A DNA stretch of 64,000 nucleotides from Bathymodiolus brooksi (GCA_963680875.1 OY804578.1:105367689-105431688); one strand, 5' to 3'; counted from the first letter of the stretch, positions 1-11,231 are shown. A program made the numbers and translations. Notes: generated from the sequence alone by a model not told the origin.

Positions 1-29
1 TTTTCTTTACAAGTGAACACATACAAAAT

Positions 30-157
30 GTAGGCCAAGTACCTACTGACACCAATTATAATTATTCTCTACAACAGGTATTGGTCTGACATCAGTTATA
101 GTTATTCTCCACACCAAGTATTGGCCTGGCACTAGTTATAGTTATTCTAAAACAGGT
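30..157. repeat. 40-bp imperfect tandem repeat
   Basis: About three copies of a unit containing 'TTATARTTATTCT' and 'GGTATTGGYCTGRCA' occur at exact 40-bp spacing: the TTATA words start at 56, 96 and 136. The repeat lies upstream of the gag relic and may belong to its leader or LTR, but no second LTR copy is seen in the window. Apart from this repeat I see nothing codable before 471. Confidence 0.6.
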
Positions 158-470
158 ACATTCCCCGAGTTTATCAAATGACTTAGCTAAATCCCGTAAA
201 CAAGGAAAACGTAAACATTCCTTCTATAGTTACACTTTATGTGGTTATTACGATGGAATTCACCTTGGGAGGAACTTTCTAAATTGTGGCTTTTGAAACT
301 TTTCAGTTTATTTCGCCAACATTGTTGAACATGTTGTAGTTCATTGTATTCATATTATTTGTATTTGTAATATATTGTCATTGCTAATGTTTATATATGT
401 ACCGGAGAAGACTTCATAAGTTTACAACTTGTGTCTTATCCATTTGTCTTGTTTTGTATGACAATAAAAT

Positions 471-1250
471 ATGCTTAAAGTATACAGAAACGTAAAGATG
501 GAAAAATTAGCTAACTGTTCAACATTTTCAGGTTATTCTAACGATAATGCAAAGAAATTTTTATCGGAATTTATGTCATACGCATTACTGCATGATTTAC
601 ATGACTATGACGGAAAGAAAGTTGCCGCTTTCCATCTGCATTTAAAGGGTCCTGCCTTAACATGGTATAATGCGCTGAGTGATTTTTCAAAGCGGAAATG
701 GGAGTCGGTACAGGTTGTATTTGAAGAAAAATTTATAAATTTCGCCAACAATAATACAATGGCCATGATGGAAAGGCAGGTATTCAATGCATTAAAGCTT
801 GGACCTGGTCAAACACTTGAAGACTACCATAGTCAAATAATTGAAAAGGGTACCTTATTACAAAAACCAGAACATGAAATAATAGCAAGATTCATTGATG
901 GGTTCCCAGAAAAAGCTGCGTTTTTCGTTCGTGCTGGACAACCACCAGATTTAACTCTTGCGTTCACTTCTGCAAAAATCGCAGAAACGTGTGGATATCG
1001 CCAAAGTGATTTACCATCAATTGCAACTTCCCCTAAACAACAAGATAGCTCCGAAAATACCAATATACACACTCTAACACAAGAAGTTGCTAAACTCAGC
1101 AAAACAGTTTCTGAACTAGTTATTTCAAAACAATCTGGACAATCAAATTCTTTAAATCAACCATCTTATTTCTTCTCTCCTCAACAAAATGTTCAATTAA
1201 CATGCTATAGTTGTAACTTTCCGGGACACAAGAGGAAAGATTGTAATTAG
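471..1250 (+). CDS. Gag-like protein of a retroelement (relic)
   Basis: A 259-residue ORF resembles retrotransposon Gag capsid proteins: an N-terminal helical part with 'LHLKGPALTWYNAL' and 'LEDYHSQIIEKG' (the usual 'L-x-G-x-A-x2-W' and 'E-x-Y' patterns), then a polar linker, then a C-terminal CCHC zinc knuckle 'CYSCNFPGHKRKDC' that binds RNA in this family. The stop falls directly after the knuckle. A second knuckle lies just downstream in another frame, so the original Gag was longer and the copy is broken. An internal Met at residue 10 (MEKLANCSTF) is an alternative start. No protease, RT or LTR follows in frame, so this is probably a dead fragment of a Ty3-like or related element. Confidence 0.7.
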   Translation: MLKVYRNVKMEKLANCSTFSGYSNDNAKKFLSEFMSYALLHDLHDYDGKKVAAFHLHLKGPALTWYNALSDFSKRKWESVQVVFEEKFINFANNNTMAMMERQVFNALKLGPGQTLEDYHSQIIEKGTLLQKPEHEIIARFIDGFPEKAAFFVRAGQPPDLTLAFTSAKIAETCGYRQSDLPSIATSPKQQDSSENTNIHTLTQEVAKLSKTVSELVISKQSGQSNSLNQPSYFFSPQQNVQLTCYSCNFPGHKRKDCN

Positions 1251-1400
1251 AATGGCCAATTTCAACCAACACGGATAAATGCCAATTATGTAGGCAACAA
1301 GGGCATCCTGCGCATAGATGTAAAACCCAATTTGACGGACGACAGGGAAACGCCCAAAGCCCTGGCGACAACAGGCCCAATCGCCAAGGGTACCGCAAAT
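1251..1400 (+). pseudogene. Second Gag zinc knuckle, out of frame
   Basis: Reading from 1280 in the frame shifted from the Gag ORF gives a second perfect CCHC knuckle, C-QL-C-RQQG-H-PAHR-C (1280-1321), followed by a Gln/Asn-rich tail and a stop. Two adjacent knuckles are common in Gag nucleocapsids. The TAG stop at 1248-1250 plus a frameshift therefore separate the two halves of one nucleocapsid. Confidence 0.65.
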
Positions 1401-1770
1401 AAATCATACTGAGATTATGAAAGAGGCCGATTCTGAGATATATTCAAATGAGCAAAATGATCCATTTATGTATATGCCTGTTAAATGCGGAGAAACTATT
1501 GGCTAATGGGCATCACATAAAAATCATTGTCACAGCAGATTTGAAGATTAGAACTGATAAAATGCATACTATCAAAACTTATCTATTACCCAAAAACGTC
1601 GCATCCCATGATTTTAGGAATGAAGTATTTGAGGTTGAAACACATTTCAATTATATCTAAGGACTTTCCCTCTGGGAATAATTATAAAATAAAGGCAGAT
1701 AAAAGATTGCTTATTGATGCAAATTCTGAACTCGTAATTTGGGGTCAACTTCCGAAATATTTGTCTGTGG

Positions 1771-2150
1771 GACATTTCATGACAATTTTCAGGTCAAATT
1801 ATTTCCACCTAAAAAAAATGTTTATAATTTTTTTTTTAAATATTCGTTAAATATATGCTAATGTATTTCACATTTTCAAATTTGAACTCAATCCATTGGA
1901 TAATAAAAATAGATATAGGCCTTTATGTACTTTTCAGAACATTTTCAGGACATTTCATGACAATTTTCAGGTCAAATTATTTCCACCTAAAATTATATTT
2001 TTGTATTTTTTTTTAAATATTCGTTAAATATATGCTAATGTATTTAACATTTTTAAATTTGAACTCAATCCATCGGAAAATAAAAAAGATATAGGCCTTT
2101 ATGTACTTTTCAGGACATTTTTAGGATATTTCAGCTCAATTTTCAGGACA
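1771..2150. repeat. 178-bp tandem duplication, AT-rich
   Basis: The segment beginning 'GACATTTCATGACAATTTTC' at 1771 recurs at 1949, including the 'TATTCGTTAAATATATGCTA' tract and the 'ATATAGGCCTTTATGTACTT' tract, and a third partial copy starts near 2112. Divergence is a few percent. Between the Gag relic (about 1400) and 2490 I see no convincing gene. Short ORFs around 1448-1850 may be decayed pol but are too degenerate to call. Confidence 0.75.
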
Positions 2151-2495
2151 TTAGTGTAACCCACATATTCAGCTGTTCACCGAACTGTTCAGCGTGTATT
2201 ATATAATTGAAATAGACAAGATGAAAATCTGGTTCTTACATTTTTGAAAATCAAGTGTTTAAACATTGAATAGAGAGAAAATAAATACCAGGAAATATAC
2301 AACAGGAAGGTATTGTTTTACAAATAATCGTGACTCAGAATTTTCCGGGTGACAAATTCCTGTCCAGTACAAATCATTACCGTATGATAATGAATCATTT
2401 CAAATCTCGTAGATATTTGTGGGTGGTTCAGTGAGACTGTCATATACTCTGTCAAATTATGGTACTTATTATTTTTTATATGCCCACTCATTACC

Positions 2496-2632
2496 AACAC
2501 GCTCAAATGGGATGCACACATCAACAACATATTAGCTAAAGCAAATAAATCACTAGGCTTCTTGAGGAGAAATATCAGCAAATTCCCAGAAGAAATAAAG
2601 AAAAGAGCATATCAAGCGATAGTAAGACTTAA
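2496..2632 (+). pseudogene. Non-LTR retrotransposon RT fragment, 5' part
   Basis: Translation in this frame reads HTLKWDAHINNILAKANKSL, then GFLRRNI...KRAYQAIVR. This is the characteristic region after the palm of non-LTR reverse transcriptases ('W..HI..I..KAN..LGFLRRN'). The frame is cut off at 2632, exactly where a hAT-type terminal repeat begins. The continuation of the same protein is found 1.7 kb away, after 4346. Confidence 0.8.
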
Positions 2633-4346
2633 CAGGAGCGTAGCTAGGTAATTAATGAAATGTAGGCACAACTTGCAGTGAGGAGTCTGGGGTAAACGGT
2701 TTTAAGCGTAAATAGATGTACAGAGCTGTCCGGTGTTATCGCCCACCTAAGGGTGCAGTGGTTAATTTCACAGCTTACCAAATTTTATTGAATTAATTTA
2801 AATCATCCTCAAATACTTTGAAGTATTATCTTTGTGGTTCTTATCCGGATTCCGCTACAATTTTTAACACTTCAGTGAAAACGAAGTGTAAACAAACCAA
2901 CCCTCGATTTTTGACAAATGTTGCTACGTCCAGTGATATCGCGCATGCGTACTTTGGATGGTTCTTAAAATGAATAAAGGAAAGATTTTATTTTGAAAGT
3001 TTTCGAAATTGAAGTTTATATATACCTATTCCTTCAAAATAAACTCAAATTTGAAAACATTTTATATCTTTTAATATAATTAGAGTTAATCCTCACATAG
3101 CAGTAGTGTCCATCTTAACTTTTCCAATGATTTTGCAATTGACATGTAACGACGTATGCACGGAATCACCGGATGCACGAACACCGGTGCCAAGACAGTA
3201 CAAATGGCGAAATCTGAACAATAAGACATGAAATATATTCTTATTTTATCATGGAAACAATACAAAAATCGAATTTGTTAATATATATTTGCTGAATATG
3301 AGAACTTTTGACTGAATGTTTCTACACCGCTTTTCAGAATAATTTTAACAATTACAAAAATTCAGCATCACAAAGCATTGAATCTATAGCGAAGATTATC
3401 ATAAATGCAATATGTATGAAAGAATCATTCCCGGAAACATTCAAAGAATAAAGTTTCAGAGTTCATGTAAGCACATGCAGCCATCATGTCCAGCAATACG
3501 GACTGGTAATTAGATAAAGTCCAGACGTCTGTTTTAGTCACTGCAAATTTGTTGATAACATCTTCGACGCTTCGATTTCTTGTTCTGTGGATGTGTAACA
3601 ACGATAAATTTGATAATCTCTCGTCACCCATTGTAGCTCTCAGACAGTGTTTTACGCGGCGCATCGCACTAAATGAACGCTCGCATTGTATAAATACTGT
3701 ATAAATTGCATAAATCATATTAGGGTCCAAGTCTTGGTTTGTGACATTGACTGTCCCCATTAATGTTTGTGGTTTTTGCCCATCAACCATATTCCAGCGT
3801 GTTTTCCACCTAGCAACTTCATCAAGAAACGTTTGTCTGTCGCCAATATCCGTACGAAAGGAATCAAAGATTGAATTAGTTGTCTGATCTGTTAATGTGT
3901 GGAGCTAAGCTTATCTTTTTAAACATTTCATCCAAAGTTCTAACTTTAAGTTTAGGTTTAGAGCCAGACATTTTTACACTGCAAGCAAATAATAGCCCGA
4001 CAACAGTTCTTGTGACGGTCAATGACAAACTAGTAAATGTATCAATTCATTTCTAGATTCAGATGTTAAAAAGCGTTTGAAAAACAAATTGTGTTTTAAA
4101 AGCCTTTTAAAAGCCTTTGAAGATAAAATGAAATGTCAATTTCAAAGAGTTAGCTAAGGTCACATTACTCATTGCAAATGTTTATCTTTCAACTTGTGGA
4201 AGCTTGTCATCAGTACAATAAACATAAAACAGACATAATTAAAATATGTAATGTGTTGTTTGTCATTTTTCATCAATAAAAAAATGTTGGGAAAAAAATT
4301 ATGTGTAGGCATGTGCCTAAAGTGCCTTATGGTAGCTACGCCCCTG
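2633..4346. mobile_element. hAT-type DNA transposon, internally deleted
   Basis: The left end CAGGAGCGTAGCTA (2633) and the reverse complement of the right end CAGGGGCGTAGCTA (ending 4346) form terminal inverted repeats typical of hAT elements. The element splits one reverse-transcriptase reading frame (...AIVR | PNVEYASS...), proving insertion. Flanks share an imperfect 5-bp word (CTTAA/CCTAA); the 8-bp duplication expected for hAT is not clear, so the edges may have eroded. It contains only N- and C-terminal bits of a transposase, so it is non-autonomous. Confidence 0.85.
3425..3971 (-). pseudogene. hAT transposase remnant
   Basis: The C-terminal 121 residues include 'CERSFSAMRRVKHCLR' and 'MGDERLSNLSLLHIHR', the hAT C-terminal dimerisation signature, close to the p52rIPK/THAP12-related hAT branch. 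Upstream, an ATG at 3971 opens a short N-terminal piece (MSGSKPKLKVRTLDEMFKK) in another frame that stops near 3905, after which the C-terminal frame runs. The catalytic centre and zinc finger are missing, so this is an internal-deletion derivative and not a working transposase. Confidence 0.75.
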
Positions 4347-4490
4347 CCTAATGTTGAATACGCAAGTAGTGCCTGGGATCCATATCAGGAAAATCAAATT
4401 AAAAAGATTGAAATAGTGCAAAGAAGATCAGCCCGTTTCATTAAGCACCAGTACAGACATAGAAATACATATGTCACATTTAACATTATT
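4347..4490 (+). pseudogene. Non-LTR retrotransposon RT fragment, 3' part
   Basis: The frame reads PNVEYASSAWDPYQ, then QIKKIEIVQRRSARFIKHQY. This is the standard continuation of non-LTR RTs ('VEYASSVWDP...KIE.VQRRAARF'). It resumes at the codon after the fragment ending at 2632, with the hAT element between. It is cut off by the Ty3/Gypsy sequence that starts near 4512. Confidence 0.8.
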
Positions 4491-4514
4491 TTCGCCCTTC
4501 ATTTGGTGTTCACA

Positions 4515-5138
4515 TAATGGATGGTCTCCATCTTTTCTAGAAAGTGGATCTGCATTTTGATGCTTTGAACCAAGCCTGTGCTGTATTTCAAAATCCTATT
4601 GTGAAAGCACCTCTAGCCACCTGGCTAACTGGCCTTGTGAATCTTTAAAATTGAAAAGCCACTTCAACGAACCATGGTCGGTTCTTAATAAAAAATTCCT
4701 ACCCAAGAGAAAGTGACGAAACTGATGAATGAATGTTATAACAGCTAAAAGTTCACGCCTTGTTACACTATATCTCTGTTGTTGTTTGTCAAGTTTTTTC
4801 GAACCATATGCAATAACTTTCTCTTTATTGTCTTGCACCTGAGATAGAACACCACCAATACCAACATTTGAGGCATCTGTATCTAACACAAACAATCCTT
4901 TAGGTAAAGGGTAAGCTAATATAGGAGCTTCACATAAAGCTTTCTTCAAAAACAAAAAAGAATCGTTACACTCAGGTGTCCATTTAAATGGAGTATTTTT
5001 CCTAGTTAATGAACTAAGAGGTGACGCCTTTTCACTAAACTTGGGCACGTATTGACGATAATATGAACATAAATCCAAATATTTTTGAACTTCCTTAACT
5101 GTTTCAAGAGTTTTCCAATTTTTCACTGACTCAATCAC
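4515..5138 (-). pseudogene. Ty3/Gypsy pol: RT end and RNase H
   Basis: This part carries the RT connection ('YLDLCSYYRQYVPKFSEKAS'; the family usually has YL-G) and an RNase H domain with 'DTDASNVGIGGVLSQ' and 'RTDHGSLKWL'. An in-frame TAG at about 4593-4595, after LARWLEVLSQ, interrupts the frame, which then resumes as DFEIQHRLGSKHQNADPLSR to about 4515. No integrase follows; the element is truncated where it meets the non-LTR fragment. It is separated from the RT palm by an inserted repeat (about 5160-5420). Confidence 0.85.
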
Positions 5139-5159
5139 CTTAGGGTTAGGTTTAATAAG

Positions 5160-5420
5160 GGTAATAACACAATTACCGAACTCCGAACAATCTTACAAAG
5201 GGAAAGTCAAAACTCATAATTATATAAACAGACAAAATCAGTCAACAACCGGAAAACTGTGAAAACCGTAATGACCCTGACTTGGTACAGGCATTTCTAA
5301 AGAAATGGTGGGTTGAATATTCCGTGGAACGCATATATCATTTGCTACCCTGTTCCGTGTAGTAGCAAATGAGGACCTTGTTAACCCGGGTGACGTCCTA
5401 GCCGGTATGTTGTCGTTTCA
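5160..5420. repeat. Dispersed repeat inserted in Ty3 RT
   Basis: About 260 bp interrupts pol between LKLKPSKCEFLKDEVVYLGY and the PNPKVIESVKNW region. It contains 'CTGACTTGGTACAGGCATTTC', a motif shared with the flank of the single-copy 44-bp-repeat ancestor near 57690, so it belongs to the same dispersed family that produced the satellite at 21.6-25.4 kb. Exact ends are uncertain by about 10 bp. Confidence 0.6.
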
Positions 5421-5462
5421 ACATATCCTAAGTAAACAACCTCGTCCTTAAGAAATTCACAT

Positions 5463-7364
5463 TTAGATGGTTTCAATTTTAAACCAGCAGTTAGATAAAA
5501 CTTCATTCATTATATCATAATGGTCATCAAGATTCGAACCATACAAAATGATATTATCTAAAAAGATGAGTAGGGTTTTCCATTGCATTCCCCGAAAGAT
5601 CAGCTCCATACACCTTTGAAACGTAGAAGGGGCATTGCATAAACCAAATGGCATCTTAGTATACTCAAATAAACCATATTTGGTAATAAAGGCTGTTCTA
5701 TGACGGTCCTCAGGGGCTGTTTGGAGTTGCCAATAACCAGACTGTAAATCCATTACAGAGAACACGGACGCATTAGCCAGACAATCGAGACACATTGACA
5801 TTTTTGGCAAAGGGTAAGCGTCTTTTACAGTACAATCATTAAGTCGTCTATAATCAATGCACCATCGCACTGAACCATCTTTTTTCCTGACTAAGCAAAC
5901 AGGAGAAGCCCAACTAGATTTAGACGGCTTAACAACACCAATTTCAATTTGATCTTTGAGATATTTCTCCTCTTCGCCCTCAAAACCTTGTGGTGTTCTT
6001 TTTAAAGGTTGGCGTATAGGTTTGGCACCACCCGTATCAATTTTGTGGGTTATCATAGAACAAGTACCTAAATCCAATTTATTCCTAGCAAAAGCATCAC
6101 TATTTTGCAACAAAACCTCTGCAAATTTAACTTTATGTTTGTGACTTATGAGTTTTTCTGAACTGTTTTCATACAGATCTACAAGATGATCAGGTAACTT
6201 AGGAATTTCGGCCAATTCTCTCTCATTGCCTACATCAAGTTTACACTCACGACAATTCCAATTTTCAGGTATCAATGGAATACATGTATCATCCTTGCTA
6301 AAGTCAATTGACTTGATATCAGGACTTGTTAAATTAAAAGTAGTGTCAGATAACTCTTCACTCGAAAAGTGTTCAATGTGAGTGACAGGATGTAATTCCC
6401 CAAGCAAATAATTGTTCTTGATTTTAACAGGAAATCTTTCTAAATTAACTAATCTGATAGGAATGGTGTCTTTGTGGGGGTCAACTAAACATCTAGCAAT
6501 TAATATGTTTCTCTCATCCTCAACAACTGGCTCAATACTACAATACCTAGTATCTAACGTATCAGAATTTATACCATGTCCAGCTAAAATAACCTCACTA
6601 TGCGGTAGAACAGTCACTGTTTCCTTCAACAAAACTCTGGCCACCTGGTCTGTTTTACCAATTAACTCACAATCAATCCACTCCCCTAAAACTTCTAATC
6701 CCCTTCTGGTATTAATAGTTATATCCTTATCGTAAATGACATCACAACCTAACACAAGATCATCACCAATAGGTGCAACATAAATGGACCATTCAAATTT
6801 CAGCAAACCAATTTGAATTTTAATATCAGCAACACCCGAAGTGGTCATTTTCCTCCCAGCTTCTGCTACAACCAATTTTCTCTTAGCCTTACGAAGATAA
6901 GGACGCCTCTCTTCAGGAATACAAAAATACGTTGCCTCACTCATAACCGTTACCTCGGCACCAGTGTCTACAACAACTTTAACCACCTGGCCATTAGTAA
7001 TCACGGGTACTTTCAACGTCACAGCCCTTACACTATTGATAACAATTTCAACATCACTTAATTCATATATATCATTATCAACAGGACAACAACTAATGTC
7101 ATTTTCTTTTTCAAAACACAAGTCTGAAACCTCGGAAGGCTTTGACTCAACTATTTGAGCTTTCCCATCATCACAAGAAACCTGTTTATTATCACTTTTT
7201 GAACTAATTTTCTCATGACATACATGTACTTTATTATACTGAACATTAAAATCACCATCTCCATTGTGTGACAAATTACTGCAAATATCTAAACAAGAAG
7301 CATGGGCTAAGTCTTGGCCGTCAGTCTTAGCCCTTTCTAGTTTAACGACTTTTTCTGTTGCCAA
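5463..7364 (-). pseudogene. Ty3/Gypsy pol: protease and reverse transcriptase
   Basis: The 633-residue frame has a retropepsin motif 'VVVDTGAEVTVMS' near residues 128-140. The RT follows: 'GVVKPSKSSWASPVCLVRKK', 'WCIDYRRLNDCTVKDAYPLP', 'FSVMDLQSGYWQL', 'MPFGLCNAPSTFQ'. The catalytic box, normally (Y/F)-x-D-D, reads FLDN, losing the second aspartate. The frame shifts at about 5500 and then continues as AGLKLKPSKCEFLKDEVVYL into the inserted repeat. Pol lies in the -1 frame relative to gag and overlaps it by about 28 nt, the usual arrangement for programmed frameshifting. The copy cannot make an active enzyme. Confidence 0.9.
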
Positions 7365-8332
7365 TTGGTACTCTGTGAACTGTTTTGCTTATCAGAAGTA
7401 CCACTCGTACCATCATTACTGTTTTTGTAAACACCGTTGTTTCCTTGTTTACTTTTATTTGGACACCTCCTGCTAGTGTGACCCTTTTCATGGCAACTAA
7501 AGCATGTAAAATCACCTGCAATTTTAAAGTCACGGTTTTGTTTGTCATGATTTCCTTTTTGATCTAATTTTTCGTGGATAGATGCAGCGAGTTTATTTAT
7601 TTCTCCAGTCAGATTCTGAACAATCTGTTTATTCATTTCAGTAAGTCTAGCTTCTGTTACATATTTATGATCTATGTTACTGACTTTCCTGATATCTGGT
7701 TCCATAAAATCTGATTCAGACTCCTGCTCCACACATCGGACATTTACCTGTTTTTTACCTCCGTTTTTGCAACATTCGTGCCAAGTAACAAGCCGGATTG
7801 TCTCGTCAATAGTTTTCGGACTTTTTGTACGAACCTCGTACGCGGGTGCTTGATCTGGTAACCCTCTCAGCAGATTTTCAATAGTCAATGCTGTTACAAG
7901 CTCCGGTGGACTTAACAAGGGGTAAGCTTTATTTACTAAGTCACTAACTCTGGATGCGTACTCAGTAAGTGTCTCTTTATGGGTCTTTCTTATTTGGTTA
8001 AGATTTTCCCTGTATTGCTCAGGTAACAAATAATCGCCATACCTCTGCTTTAATGCAGCATACAATGTATTAATATCACCTTGGAATGAAGCGGGAAGCT
8101 TAGTTACAAATGTTAAAGCATCATCTTTCAATAAACAAAGTAATTGCTCAATTTGTTTATCTCTATTCCAATTGAACTTTCTCATACCAATTTGAAATAT
8201 GGTCCAAAAACTCTGAAAATCACTATTACCGTTGAAATACGGCAGTCTACACTTAGGCCCATCTGAGTTACTGTTATTGACATATCCCGAGGATCTATTA
8301 TTATAAATAGAAGAGGACCCCTGTGGTGCCAA
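7337..8332 (-). CDS. Ty3/Gypsy Gag polyprotein
   Basis: This intact 331-residue ORF has the Ty3 Gag-like core 'LPYFNGNSDFQSFWTIFQIG' near residues 30-50 and 'ETLTEYASRVSDLVNKAYP', a polar stretch, then one CCHC knuckle 'CFSCHEKGHTSRRC' near residues 275-290. It directly precedes the protease/RT frame. Upstream only 12 bp remain before the (TTGA)n tract, so the leader, primer-binding site and 5' LTR are missing. It would form the capsid of a virus-like particle if the element were whole. Confidence 0.85.
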   Translation of the reverse strand: MAPQGSSSIYNNRSSGYVNNSNSDGPKCRLPYFNGNSDFQSFWTIFQIGMRKFNWNRDKQIEQLLCLLKDDALTFVTKLPASFQGDINTLYAALKQRYGDYLLPEQYRENLNQIRKTHKETLTEYASRVSDLVNKAYPLLSPPELVTALTIENLLRGLPDQAPAYEVRTKSPKTIDETIRLVTWHECCKNGGKKQVNVRCVEQESESDFMEPDIRKVSNIDHKYVTEARLTEMNKQIVQNLTGEINKLAASIHEKLDQKGNHDKQNRDFKIAGDFTCFSCHEKGHTSRRCPNKSKQGNNGVYKNSNDGTSGTSDKQNSSQSTNWQQKKSLN

Positions 8333-8344
8333 ATTAGTTGTACC

Positions 8345-8585
<241 letters not shown>

Positions 8586-9001
8586 GTTTAACGTCCAGCC
8601 AGCAATTTTTCAGCTATATTCAGGACGAGAACATTTAAAAATTTAAACGCCACGGGACTCGAAACAAGGAAAGGTGATGGGTAGGGACGGATAATTTTGC
8701 CAGTGCAACAGGTCTCTTAATGCTCATAATGAGCTGTTACACTGGGTTTTTTAACGTGCGGAGAGGGTGGCAATCTCTCAACACGGGACCTCGGTTTTAT
8801 TTACGTCTCATCCGCAGGACGGGTTGGTTGTGAATTTATACATCCCGCACAACCGACGGACGCCCCTTCAAGCCGAAGAAGCTCTCGGTCCCATTTCTAT
8901 ACCCTGGGTTCCCGCGGGGTTGACCCCTTTTAGAGGACTAATGCCTCTAGGGCGGAGAAACCTGGTGCCTATTCTACCCCCGGCACACCCTCTATGAGGG
9001 G
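8586..9001. repeat. Dispersed repeat ending in 'CCCTCTATGAGGGGGG'
   Basis: A tail-like section (8586-8640) is followed by a GC-richer tract containing 'GACTCGAAACAAGGAAAG', 'GGACGGGTTGGTTGTGAATT' and 'CACCCTCTATGAGGGGGG'. The tract from 8641 recurs at 12228-12597 as part of the tandem duplication, and its last 77 bp recur in reverse at 63924-64000. It is a genuine dispersed family. Short ORFs across it are chance. Confidence 0.75.
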
Positions 9002-9240
9002 GGTTCTCATTATGCGAACGTAAATTCTTCATACGCATCTCTTCAAGTTGCTCTTCATAAAATGAACACTCATTTCTGGTATCTACTAACTGTTTCATTG
9101 TATTATACAATTCTATTTTTGTGTCTCTGAGCTCATTTTCAGTTTCATTCATTTTACCTGTAGTGTACTCATCTCAACTAACTGTAGATTGAGTTATGTG
9201 ATCTGCTGTTCCATCTTTTTCTTATATCGTGCTACCTTAT
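9002..9240 (-). pseudogene. Coiled-coil protein fragment (copy 1)
   Basis: On the minus strand the sequence reads KVARYKKKMEQQIT, a stop, LNLQLVEMSTLQ, then after a frame slip MNETENELRDTKIELYNTMK and QLVDTRNECSFYEEQLEEMR. The heptad-like pattern is that of a host coiled-coil protein. The frame is broken by a TAA and a one-base slip. The upstream end touches the foldback element (9242). I do not recognise the parent gene; a captured or processed exon is likely. The same fragment recurs in copy 2. Confidence 0.4.
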
Positions 9241-9241
9241 T

Positions 9242-11231
9242 AGGGTACCTATAAAGTGCGAAACGAAATAGAAACGAAACGAAACGAGACGAAACGAAAT
9301 CAACGAAAACGAAACGAAACGAAACGAAACGAAATCAACGAAAACGAAACGAAACGAAATCAACGAAATGGAAACGAAATGAAACGAAACCAACGAAATA
9401 GACTGATATGAAGAAAATGGAAGGAAAAAAATAAAAGACAAAACGAAATAAAGAAATAAAAAAAAAGATAATTCGATTTTTTAAATACAATAATTTTGAT
9501 TAATTATAACCCATCTTGCATGTCTGTCCGTTACAGTACTCCTCACGTACATTACCTGCAACTCAATCCAAGCCGGGTTTGCTTGCCGACAAACTTTCAG
9601 AAGTTCAAATGTCATATTTTTATTTGTGTTTGTGTATGTGTCAGTATTTATGAATTATAAAGTTTCTGGAGTGGGCATATAGAAAAAAATGGGGGATATG
9701 AGGGGGTATGTTCATAGATTGGGATATTGAGGGTTCATTATTCGTCTGATTTTATTACGTTTTTCGTTTGTATTCTAGATAAGTTTGCCTATTCGGAAAC
9801 CAAACAGGATGGTCTTGAGTTTCAGATTCTGGGCACTATTTGACTACTGGATTTTCCCGACTTGTCACGTTTAATCCCCATGAGCTTCTTATCGGTTTTG
9901 TCTGTTTTTGTGGACTTTCACTTTTGAATGCGCCTTGGAATATGGTACCATTGTTATTACCTTTATTCGGTAGTGTGCCAACAGATCTGGCGTAATGTCT
10001 TACCGTTGTTCTTTCCGAGATATACAGGGGTCAAAAAGACCCAACACTATAAACTTTTTATTTCAAATCCTATTGTTCTATTTTGAAGAACTAAAAAAAA
10101 AACCAACAGCAACATAACAGGACGCACAGTGAGCGCCCTCCTTACAGAAGAACTTCTGGAAAAAATAATGCTTGCAAAAACTAAACATAAGAAACTCTGG
10201 AAGTTTTATTGAAATCCATTCGGTTGTTTAGGAAGAGTTATGGATAACGCAACAGTATCCTCTCTCTGTTGTATAGCCTTGTATGACAATTACATAGCCT
10301 TAAATGACAAAGTCCAAAAGTGAAGAAATTTTAGCAAGAACGGTTAAAATGGGAAAACAAAAATAGAAGGTGCACAATGCCATTTGGTACTAAAGAATTC
10401 ATGAAATTAATGAACCTTGCCATTTGGTATTAAAGATTTCCTGTAAGATTAATTCAATTCCATCAAGATGTTAAGGAGGAATTGCATAGGCAGTGAGGGA
10501 AGCACTCACGGACAAACGGACATATACTATATACCCCCCTCCCGCTGGATAGCGGGTGGTATAGCAATATGTGCCGTATCAAATTTTATTAAAACCGGAA
10601 AAAAATTTGGAGGGGGGGTGAATTGGGTTTTTTAATATGAAAAGGGATCAAAGGGAAAAAAGGTACTCTTACGAGATATATAGATTTTTTTTAAATTTCT
10701 AAAGTTAATTTTTGATAGGATTTGTATACCTCCGCCAAAAAAAGATTGGGGTATATAGGACTTCTGCTGTCCGTTCGTTCGTTTGTCCTTCCGGTCGTCA
10801 CACTTTTTCGTCTCTCCGACACACTTCTAAATTTTGCTCGGACGGGGATATTTATTAGTGAACTTTAACTACTGCACTTCTGTTATTTTAATTCCTCTCC
10901 TTTCAACAGACTTGACGTTGCTCTTATGGTTCCCAAATTTAAAAGAAGCCACTAAGTGAAAAGGACAGACTCCCGCTGAATAAATGCATAGTATTCTTGT
11001 TCAATGGTGATCAAATCCTGTCCTCTCCTGGTGAAAGACACTGAGACATGTGTGGGAAGTAATCTAGCATCGTATTTCGTTTTGTTTTCGTTGATTTCGG
11101 TGGTTTCATTTTATTTCGTTTTCATTTCGTTGATTTCGTTTCGTTTCGTTTCGTTTCGTTTCGTTTCGTTTTCGTTGATTTCGTTTCGTTTCGTTTCGTT
11201 TCTATTTCGTTTCGCACTTTATAGGTACCCT
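9242..11231. mobile_element. Foldback-like element with (CGAAA)n inverted repeats (copy 1)
   Basis: The left end AGGGTACCTATAAAGTGCG plus an irregular (CGAAA)n tract (9242-9400) is matched by its reverse complement at 11087-11231 ((TTTCG)n, then CGCACTTTATAGGTACCCT). The terminal repeats are thus about 150 bp of simple sequence, with a 1.7-kb centre that has no transposase ORF. The centre contains a small hairpin 'CCCCTCCCGCTGGATAGCGGG' near 10535. No target-site duplication is obvious. Confidence 0.75.
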
